DNA from: Hemicordylus capensis
Lineage: Eukaryota > Chordata > Lepidosauria > Squamata > Cordylidae
Assembly: GCF_027244095.1 (NCBI RefSeq)
Contig: NC_069658.1
Span: 47,603,001 to 47,667,000, forward strand
Reading direction: 5' to 3'
Length of the DNA stretch: 64,000 bases
Shown here: piece after piece, positions 55,803 through 64,000 of the stretch
How the letters are laid out: the number at the start of each line of letters is the position of its first letter
Position numbering within the stretch: the stretch's first letter is position 1
Made by a program: the position numbers and the translations under genes
The notes under the pieces: model-generated
Database searches by the model: none
Told to the model about the DNA's origin: nothing
Seen by the model: only the letters and a program-made list of their open reading frames with translations

Positions 55803-56839
55803 ATATATATATTCTTTAAACTAAGGTGTAACATATAAGTAAGGTATTCATTTCACAGCAATTCACTGGCCAGCATGAACAACCACTCACAAAATCCTTC
55901 TTACTCCCCTCTATCTCATCATTGAAACTTACACAAGATCACACACAGGCTTTTTTCTTTGTGCCAATTAATCTCAATTTTGTGTATACATTCATGATTA
56001 AGCAGGCAAAACACTCAAGTAGTCCTTGCTCCTTATTTTCACCCTTTAAAAAATAGTCCCTACCTATGCCTGTAAATTCTACTCAATTAACTCAAAATAA
56101 TCATACTGAAAATTAAATTGAACATTATACTGTATTAAGCAACTAAAACATACTGCATTTTTGCATTTTTGCCCTAGATTCTATAGGCACTGCATGTTTT
56201 GCATTCAATACTCTGCCACCCCCAGAATCACAGACACAAAGTGATTCCATGCCTGGTATCTCCCCATTTCACAAAACAATCCCCCATAAGCACCCCTCCA
56301 TTTCTGCTTACTGTTTTTGAAATAGGAATGATAAAGGATGCTTCCTCTTTGAAACGAGACTGTGCCTGTGGTCTTGCTCCCCATGTCTCCTTTCTCCTCA
56401 CTCTGATCTGAAGAGCCTCACACATGAGGTGAGGAGTGACTATGTGCATGTACAGAGAGTCTAGCCCAGAGAGCAAGCAAGGGGAGGAGGAGAGCCTCTT
56501 TCTACGTGTGTCTGGTCAAGTTTGTTTGAGAGTCCCTTTGTTTTGACTTGATTAATTGTTGACTCAGACTGAGTAGAGGGCACTGGCAGCTGGGAGGAGT
56601 CCAACCCCCACCTCTGCGAGTCTGTCTGTCTTTGCATTGCAATCCACTTCGGAATCCACTTGGCTGCAGAGAAGAAAGAGACAGAAAAGCCTGTTGCTTT
56701 TCTTCAAGTTCCTTCGGCACCTTCCCAGACTCCAGTGGGTGGCGCTCTGCGCCCACAGCAAGCTCTTACCCGATGCAACGCGTCTCTTGCTTCCTCACAA
56801 AAGCCGGCCCTGACTGCAAAATAAAAATGGCCAACCAGT
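55800..56839. other. Non-coding interval
   Basis: No supported coding region. Around 56500-56820 the sequence is G+C richer, but the ORFs on each strand lack domains. I see no evidence for a gene start. Confidence 0.3.
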
Positions 56840-57020
56840 ATCATGGCTCCATTATGGAAATCTATAGTGTGGCTGTATTTGGAATACTGTGTACAAGTCT
56901 GGTTGATCCTTATCAAAAAGGATACCATAGATCTAGGAAAGGTTCAGGGATGGAGAGGACAACCAAAATGATTAAAATCTTGGAGCATTTCCCCACAAGG
57001 AAAGGAGAAGAAAAGTAATT
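56840..57020 (+). mobile_element. CR1-type LINE fragment, degenerate
   Basis: TGTATTTGGAATACTGTGTA and GAGGACAACCAAAATGATTA match the CR1 C-terminal region. Short and decayed. Confidence 0.6.
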
Positions 57021-57299
57021 GGAGCTTCTTACTTTCAAAACAAACAAAATCAACGACAGGTCAGATTAAGACATAACATAGGGGACCCATGATTGGATCA
57101 CTCAACATTTTCTCTCTCTCAACATCATAGGCGGCTAATTTGTTTGGGGAAGCAGCATTGAGGTAGAGAGGATTAAATCTTTCCCCTGCATTATATTCCA
57201 ATCATAAATTACACATCCATGTCCCTCATTCCAGCCCCCTCCAAGCTGCTTTTAGCCCTGCTAAAGTTAAAATACAAGTTCAATGAAACACTATGCTCT

Positions 57300-58480
57300 T
57301 ACACCCTGTTACTCTTAACACTACAGAGCAGTGAGGAAAGTTAGAAAAGACCACATGTCCTCTTCCTCCTCTCCTAGCTATGGGCAAACTCCCTCCAGAC
57401 TGGCATGGAAGAGGGGCTTGAAAAGCAGGACTGACATCAAGCCACACCATTGTGTACTATTTTGCTCTTGGAGATCATACATGCAAGATGAAGGCCGCAG
57501 GGGCGTAACTTTAATAGGCCAAGGGGAGACAGTTGTCTGGGGGCCCACTGCCTTGACTCCCCCAGCCGTGCACCCTCCCGGGCTTCCTTCAGTTGTATTC
57601 ATCCTCCGAAACTGATGTGAGTGTTAAGATGTGGACCTACCAGAACAGCAAGTCTTTCTCTAGTACCATTAAATGACTTGCATTGTCCTACAATTTACAA
57701 AACCTTTAAAAAAATAATTTAGGATGATGTTCTATTGTGGCACATAAGTGGTTTTATACACACACACAAACACACAAAAACACACACACACACACACGCT
57801 CTTTTTCACCACTATTCAGCCTCATTTACGATTTCTTTACTTCATGAGCTGAGCTTCAGTGAGAGGGGGCATTTTAAAATCTTGTCTCTGGGCCCACTCC
57901 AACCTTGCTACACCCCTGGAAGGCCGTCAACTGAACAATGCTCCATTTCAGATGTTTTCACTCAACTTAATGAAGTCTTCAAGCGTCAACTCTTGTAAAC
58001 TGGAAGACTTCATGTAGCAGACTAGAAAATCTTGCACTTTTTCAGGTAAAACTTTGCACAGATGTTTCTATACATATTTATGAATATACCAGAACATTCC
58101 TGATGTCATTGCCAAATCTGTTTAATTCACTCTCTTTTTACTCTCTTTATTGTCAATGCACTCATTATGCAGACACACAAAAGAATGAAGATCTTACATT
58201 ACAACATTTTTGGGGACTGTTGGTTGACACAAGTACCGAAGAAAAGTTGATTGAAACCCAATTACACCAGATAACTTAATATCAAAATTTAAGTGCATTA
58301 AATTGTTCATGTCACTCACAGGTTCAGAATAGAAAACATAATACAGGATCTGCTCTGCCTACAATTGGAGAGAGGGCTCTGTTCAGTGCTGCTGTTCTTG
58401 GAACTAGGCAATCTAATTCCAAGTCCTTGCCTGGGACAAGAGCTATTGGAGTGGATGTGAACTGCAGTGGCAGTCATTTG
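57300..58480. repeat. Segment homologous to 7060-8050
   Basis: Counterpart of the block described at 7060. It contains a later MITE (57498-57918). No coding sequence. Confidence 0.5.
57498..57918. mobile_element. hAT-type MITE with perfect 8-bp TSD, contains (CA)n
   Basis: Ends CAGGGGCGTAAC and GCTACACCCCTG, with GAAGGCCG on both sides (57490-57497 and 57919-57926). Internal CA-rich microsatellite at 57759-57799. Confidence 0.9.
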
Positions 58481-58571
58481 AGGATTAATAATTATGTCTA
58501 GTACCATATTCATTATGTGCTCTGATTGTTATCTCACTCATCCCCTTAACAAAACTTGTATATCATCACCA

Positions 58572-58995
58572 AAGATGTGCAAAATGGTTCACTGTCGGAA
58601 CGTTCCAACTACAAACCAGGCCATTTTGTGTGTTCCAAGCTCAAATGAAGGACCTGTTCCGAGCCTGGAATGGAACAACCCTGTTCTGACTCAGAACATT
58701 CAAAACGTCCCATGTGCCATTTTGGACTTCAAAATGGCACTCTTCTGGCCTCTCCGCAGATGCAGCAGCCATCTGTGTGGTCAGCACCACCACGCAAATG
58801 GCAGCCGTGCATGTGCAGTAGCCAAAAGAGCACCACATTGGACTCCAAAATGGCACTCGGAACGCTCCAAATTGGAATGGGGTTGTCCTGTCAGAACCAC
58901 CAGCTAAACTGGTGGTTCTGACTAAATGTGCCAGGGATCTAGCATTCTGTTCTGAGCTCAGAATGGAACTCTAAATCCGTTTCATGCACTTCCCA
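58572..58995. mobile_element. Non-autonomous hAT element with GAACGTTC-type ends
   Basis: Left AGATGTGCAAAATGG with GGAACGTTCCAAC, right CGTTTCATGCACTTCCC. Internal near-palindromic words surround ATGGCAGCCGTGCATGTGC. The target duplication is unclear. Confidence 0.65.
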
Positions 58996-59151
58996 AATAA
59001 TCACTATCCACATTTTATAGCAAGAGACTTGAAAATGAGCTCTCACAAAATCCAGCACTTACATGCAGGATTTGGAACGTGATTTGAGCATATCAGGATC
59101 AAGATTGTTGGAAAGCAGTATAATACAAATAATAAATACATTAGTAAAATA

Positions 59152-59153
59152 AA

Positions 59154-59200
<47 letters not shown>
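59152..59200. repeat. (GAT)n microsatellite
   Basis: About 16 ATG/GAT units next to an L2-type tail. Confidence 0.95.
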
Positions 59201-59203
<3 letters not shown>

Positions 59204-59204
59204 C

Positions 59205-59480
59205 CCCTGCTAACTTGGCAAAGAGGCACCTTTTACCGTGGTGATTCTCTTTTTTTAGCAGGGGGAGAGTAACTGGCCCTATCCATCCCCAGCACAGGAC
59301 CTCCAGTGACTGTTGCTGGTGTCTATCTTAAATTTATTTTTAGATTGTGAGCCCTTTGGGGACAGGGATCCATCTTATTTATTTATTTCTCTGTGTAAAC
59401 CGCCCTGAGCCATTTTTGGATGGGCGGTATAGAAATCGAAATCAAAATTGAATGAATGAATGAATGAATGATGATGGCTG
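59205..59480 (+). mobile_element. L2-type LINE 3' end with (GAAT)n
   Basis: CTCCAGTGACTGTTGCTGGT, GTGAGCCCTTTGGGGACAGG, AACCGCCCTGAGCCATTTTT and a GAAT run at about 59450-59470. Confidence 0.8.
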
Positions 59481-59685
59481 ACATGATCCACAGCCACGTG
59501 GCGATTAAAGGAGGGCGGTGGATCTGCAAGAAGTCTTCAGTGTTCTTGTGCTGAAGTCTTCCTGGAGAGAGGTGGATCATGTTGGCTAATAAATAAATAA
59601 ATAAATAAATAAATGGAAGTAGAAATGTTTACCCACAATAGACCCAATTCAGGTGCACAGGCATCTGAGTCCCAAGGCATTGCTT

Positions 59686-59830
59686 AACATAGGAAGCTGC
59701 CTCATACTTCATCAGACCCTTGGACCATCTAGCTCAGCCGTGTCTACGCTAACTGGCAGTGGCTCTCCTGGGACCTTCTGTGTGCAAAGCAGATGCTCTA
59801 TATGAACAAACAGTGGCCTCCATGGATGCC
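59686..59830 (-). mobile_element. tRNA-headed cousin of the 5S-headed SINE
   Basis: Tail ACATAGGAAGCTGCCTCATA is shared with the 5S-headed SINE. The head end GGGACCTTCTGTGTGCAAAG then CAGATGCTCTA is tRNA-like in reverse. It links the two SINE types by a common body. Confidence 0.6.
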
Positions 59831-59844
59831 AGCATGATGTCAGG

Positions 59845-60040
59845 GTTAGAGTCAGGCTTGGACTTGGGAGACCCAGGTTCAAATCCCCACAGTCATGAGA
59901 CTCACTGGGTGACCTGGGCCAATCACTCACTCAGCCTAGTCTATCTTACAGGGTTGTTGTGTGGGGATGGTATCCATGTACACTGCCCAGAGTTCCTTGG
60001 AAGAAGGGCAGGATGGAAGTGTAATAAATAAATAACAGAG
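59845..60040 (+). mobile_element. tRNA-headed SINE
   Basis: GGAGACCCAGGTTCAAATCC (B box), GGGTGACCTGGGCCAATCAC and a GTGTAATAAATAAATAA tail. Confidence 0.8.
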
Positions 60041-60309
60041 ATATCAATAGAGGAAACAGTGAGCAGCAGGATCTGAACATATAATATACCAATCTAAAAT
60101 ATGTTAGATAAATATTGCTTATTCAATCGTATCGGCTGCTCTTCTATATAGTGCTGTGAATAAGTGGGAAACATTAGATGGTATTCTAGAAGTACAAATA
60201 AATGGACATTGAAGATAGCTGCTGTGAACTAATGTAACATGCAAAACCCATATATGTCAGTGAATATATAACGTCCTATGCTGAAGATGCAGTATTCAAA
60301 CCACTACAA

Positions 60310-60605
60310 AGCACTAAAAAGGTTGCCATGCTAGGGCTTGTAGGCTGACCTGCAAATTTCAGGATCAGAATGCTTTTTACAGTGCAGGAGATTCAGGATC
60401 TGTCTTTTATACTTTGAGGAGGCATAATAATAGATTAAGGGGTCAATGCAACTGTTCATGACACCAGTACTGTGTGTCACCATGTAGACAAGATAGAGCC
60501 ACTCAAGACAATGATTACATGAAAGCACCAGCATGATTACATGCTTTGGACCAAAACAAAGAATAAAAGTGCACAGGACAGCTGCAGACTAGCGTGTGGC
60601 ACATT
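60310..60605 (-). pseudogene. F2R-like: Third F2R-like receptor, 3' remnant
   Basis: The minus strand reads SAAVLCTFILCFGPKHVIML (TM6), ECL3, then TGVMNSCIDPLIYYYASSKY (TM7) and a tail with LLHCKKHSDPE ending at TAG (60331). Compared with copies A and B, FGPTN is FGPKH. A stop lies just before the SAAV segment, and coding ends by about 60605, so TM1-TM5, the N-terminus and exon 1 are gone. Sequence beyond resembles promoter flank of the other units, so an internal deletion removed most of the gene. The 3' flank (about 60180-60300) matches that of copy A. Confidence 0.8.
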
Positions 60606-61386
60606 TAATTTGGTTCTTTTTCTACAGTCTAGGAGGGATGAGTAGAAAGTGAAATTTCACCAAAAAGACGACCATAATAAATTACCCCTTGGTAGGGATC
60701 CCCAGAGGTAGGGATGAATTTCTAATATCGCCCTCTGGCTGCTCCCTCCCAGGAGCATCATACGAACACTCTCAGACAGATCTGCTAATTTAATTTTCCT
60801 TTACAAGGGTGATGAGTGGCATCCTCATAATATATGACAATGTCCATGTGCTTTGTTGGCTTTCCTGATGTTTCTCCTGAAAAGGGCACTCTCCAAAAAC
60901 AAATACTTCTGAAAAACCATTGATACAAAAACATCGGTTGTGGTTTTGAACATATCAGAATCCATAAAAAACAATTAAGCCTTGATAATGAACATAAAAT
61001 GTTTTCCCCCCAGTGCACAGAGTGCTTGAATACTAACCTCATTCCTTAAGCCAATATCCCTGAGGGGAAGTGACTCATCATTTCAGGGCTGAGCTAGTCT
61101 TTGAAACTGAATCTCCCAAATACAAGCCCCTGCCTCACTCTGTGGCTCAACAGTAATACTATTAAAACATTGCTAAGACCAAATCCATTGTAAGAATGAA
61201 CCAAAAGCCAGAGACTGAGGCTTTGTGAAATTTCACATAGCTAAAAAACCTCAAATTTTAACTTTGGAGGCATAATTCACTCCAGCAGGGTAGGACGGGG
61301 GAGGCAAAAATGTGTTTGCTTTAACTGGGGCAACCTTTGGACAACCTTTAGTCAGTTCCAACCAACATAGCTCCCCCAACACACAC
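60606..61386. repeat. Promoter-side flank of the third receptor unit
   Basis: 60660-60900 resembles 22240-22520 upstream of copy A (ACACTCTCAGACAGATCTGC). 60890-61365 is nearly identical to 24300-24805. No coding sequence remains. Confidence 0.55.
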
Positions 61387-64000
61387 ACAATAATTTATTT
61401 ATTTATTTATTTATTTATTACATTTACAAACCACCCCATCCAGAGGGGTCTGGGCGGTGCACAACAAGTTTAAATAACATGTTTTTATCTATCTATCTAT
61501 CTATCTATCTATTAACATTTATATCCCGCTCTTCCTCCAAGGAGCCCAGAGCAGTGTACTACATATTTACGTTTCTCCTCACAACAACCCTGTGAAGTAG
61601 GTTAGGCTGTGAGAGAAGTGACTGGCCCAGAGTCACCCAGCAAGTATCATGGCTGAATGGGGATTTGAACTCGGGTCTCCCCAGTCCTAGTCCAGCATTC
61701 TAACCACTACAACACACTGGCATAAAAACAAACATCATTTAAAACACACATAAAAACAAACATAAAAACACATAAAAACAACAGAACAACATAACATAAA
61801 ACAACATAAAAACACATAAAAACAAACATCATTTAAAACACACTACTTAAAAAAATAAAAAACAATTATAACACAATTTAAAACCAATTAAAAATACTTA
61901 AAAACAATTTTAAAACCTTGGAAGGCCAGGCCAAACAAGTAAGTCTTTAGAGCTCTCTTGAAGGCCAACAGCAAGCCTAAACTGCCAATATCTGCCGGGA
62001 GTGCATTCCATAGCCTGGGAGCAGCTACAGAAAAGGCCCAGTTCCGCGTCATCACCAGACATACTGGTGGTAACTAGAGATGGACCACTCCAGATTGACT
62101 TCAACATGCAATGGAGAACATACAGAAGAAGGCGCTCTCTAAAGTAGCCGTTCAGGGCTTTAAAGGTAATCACCAGCACTTTGTATTTTGTCCAGAAACA
62201 TATCAGCAGCCAGTGCAACTGTTTTAAAACATGCATAATATGGTCTCTGGTTGCCCCGGAGACCAATCTAGCTGCCGCATTTTGAACCAACAGAAGTTTC
62301 TGAATTATGTACAAAGGCAGCCTCATGTAGAGTGCATTGCAATTGTCAAGTACTGGAGGTTATCAGCTGATGCACCACTGTTTTGAGATCGTTCTGTTCA
62401 AGGAATGGATGTAACTGTCAAATCATCCGAAGTTGATGGTAAGTGTTCCTGGCCATAGCCTCCACCGCGTGAGGCCTGGATCCAAGAGCACTCCCAAGCT
62501 GCGTAAATGTTCCTTCTGGGGGAGTATAACCCCATCCAGCACAGGAAGACCTAACTAATCCCTCAAATTATGATTGCCCACAATGAGCACCTCCGTCCTG
62601 CTTGGATTCAGCTTCAATTTGTTATCTCTAATCCAGCCCATTACTGCCTGTAGGCAGGCATTTAGGGAGTGAATGTCATTTCCTTATGACATACTGATAA
62701 CACCCTGCATCAAATCTCCTGATGTCTGACTTCACCCAACAGTTTCATGTAGATGTTAAGAAGCATTTGTGACAGGATGGAGCCCAGAGGGACTCCATAT
62801 TATAGCTCCTGCTTCAAATAGTAACCTTCACCAAGTTCCACCATCTGGAATCTGCTTGAGAGATAGGAGTGGAACCATTGCAAAGCAATGCCTCCTATCC
62901 CCAACTCTCCCAGGCGATCCAGAAGGATACCATAGTTGATGGTATCGAACGCTGCCGAGTGATCCAAAAGAACCAGCAGAGTCACACTTTCTCTGCCGAT
63001 TCCCTGGTAAAGTTCATCCATCAGGTTGACCAAAGCAGACTCAACTCCATACCCTGCTCTAAAGCCAGTTTGAAATGGATCTACATAATCAGTTTCCTCC
63101 AAAACTATCTCCACTTGCGCTCCAGTCACCTTCCTTGCTGCTCCAGACTCTGCAACTCCTATGTATACCAAGGGGCCACTTTTAAAGCAGGTCAGAAGGA
63201 GCGATCATGACAGAATCGCTGGCAGGACCAACATCAAAACCCCCCAAGGCTTTTTGGAATTCTACTGGGTCCAGCAGCCATCTCGGTTGGACCATCTTAA
63301 TAGGTCCTTCACCCCTGCAATGGGTTGTGGCTGTGAAACCAACCTTAACCAGGTAGTGGTCCATCCATAACAATGGGGAAACCACAGGATCCCCCACCCA
63401 CAGAATACCTCCCTGATCTGAACAAAAGACCAAATCAAGTGTGTGCCGACAACATGAGTTAGCCCTGAAACTAGTTGAGATAGGCCCATAGCTGTCATGG
63501 CTGCTATGAACTGATGAACTGCACCAGACAAGTCAGCCTCACAATGGATATCGAAGTCCCCCAGCACTAAAAGTGTGGGTGACTCCAAAGCCAACTCCGA
63601 GACCAGCTCTCCAGCTCAGTTAGGGAGTCAGTTGGGTAGTGGGGTGGACGGTATACCAATAGAACCCCCAATCTATCCCTAGTTGCCAGCCTCAGGAACA
63701 CACACTCGATATAAGTCAACTGTTGCACAGGGACCCTGGTAAGGGAAACAGTATTCTTATCAACCACAGCCACTCCACACACACCCCCACTCACTTCCCC
63801 TAGCCTGCTACACCACAGAGTAGCCTGGTGGGAGAAGCTGGGCCCAAACTGGGCCACTAGTCTCCCCCATCCAGGTCAAGTCATGGATGATTTGGGTCTT
63901 ATTCTGAACCGACCTGGCATTGTAGAGGAGCAAGGCCAGGTTCTGTGAGTAGTTGGAACTGCTCCCCAAGACCAGAGACCTGACAGGGCAGCCGGAAGTG
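61387..64000 (-). mobile_element. L2-type LINE, second copy of the same insertion (cut by window end)
   Basis: Begins after ATAGCTCCCCCAACACACAC exactly as the copy at 25319. RT reads VESALVNLMDELYQGIGRES and LDHSAAFDTINYGILLDRLG (62800-63171). Endonuclease fragments read QQLTYIECVFLRLATRDRLG (63567-63857). Stops and shifts abound. A tRNA-headed SINE (61505-61725) interrupts the tail. Confidence 0.8.
61505..61725 (-). mobile_element. tRNA-headed SINE inside L2 tail
   Basis: ATTTATATCCCGCTCTTCCT to GATTTGAACTCGGGTCTCCC and TTCTAACCACTACAACACA. Preceded by a (TATC)n run at about 61487-61512. Absent from the paired L2 copy near 25445, so it is younger than the duplication. Confidence 0.85.

Noticed and set aside
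56502-57018. Possible first exon or promoter of a neighbouring gene
   Set aside because: G+C is slightly higher, but there is no CpG island, splice donor with coding support, or conserved paralogue in the window.

Overview
This is a vertebrate window, almost certainly from a squamate reptile. It has intron-containing PAR1-type GPCR genes of vertebrate structure. The repeat content also fits: Sauria-type tRNA SINEs with the BovB-like ending GGCACACTTTACCTTTT, a 5S-rRNA-headed SINE, CR1 and L2-type LINEs, a Tx1/L1-like LINE and many hAT DNA transposons. No RNA genes, CRISPR arrays or bacterial features were seen. Everything here was read by eye; family names are judgements from motifs, not database hits.

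Genes. Two two-exon genes for thrombin-receptor (PAR1/F2R)-like GPCRs lie on the minus strand: copy A at 18900-22073 and copy B at 35630-38713, each predicted at 389 aa. They sit in duplicated blocks (about 14722-24290 and 31308-40015). A third paralogue survives only as a TM6-TM7-tail fragment at about 60310-60605. Other pieces look like flanks or introns of further lost copies (955-1165, 24295-24805, 60606-61386). The locus therefore looks like a birth-and-death tandem array. Copies A and B are about 94% identical in protein, but their differences cluster on the extracellular face. Copy B keeps a basic residue at a plausible protease site (LEVR|YLSFF); copy A has FEVW there, and its ECL2 motif reads CHDE instead of CHDV.

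Layout. 1-7 kb: SINEs, CR1 fragments and a CpG-rich non-autonomous Helitron (2956-3706). 7.6-13.2 kb: a 5'-truncated Tx1-like LINE inside a 5S-headed SINE, then a nearly perfect 1.43-kb tandem duplication across its 5' junction. 14.7-24.3 kb: F2R-like unit A, with a hAT element and MITEs. 24.3-29.4 kb: a solo LTR and a long L2-type LINE (minus) with a hAT element and a MITE nested in it. 29.8-31.3 kb: a hAT MITE with a perfect 8-bp target duplication, then SINE/CR1 pieces. 31.3-40.0 kb: unit B. 41.92-50.96 kb: a 9-kb hAT element carrying a decayed BED-finger hAT transposase, inserted in a CR1 tail. 51-60 kb: MITEs, SINEs, a 1.39-kb solo LTR inside an L2 tail, and microsatellites. 60-64 kb: the third F2R-like remnant and a second copy of the same L2 insertion, cut by the window end.

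How it fits together. The only likely functional host genes are the two F2R-like receptors. The rest is repeat-driven: duplicated blocks let insertions be dated by empty sites in the sister block, and one large hAT plus several short elements sharing its terminal motif (TAGGGRTGTGCA) but with different subterminal palindromes make up a visible transposon family.
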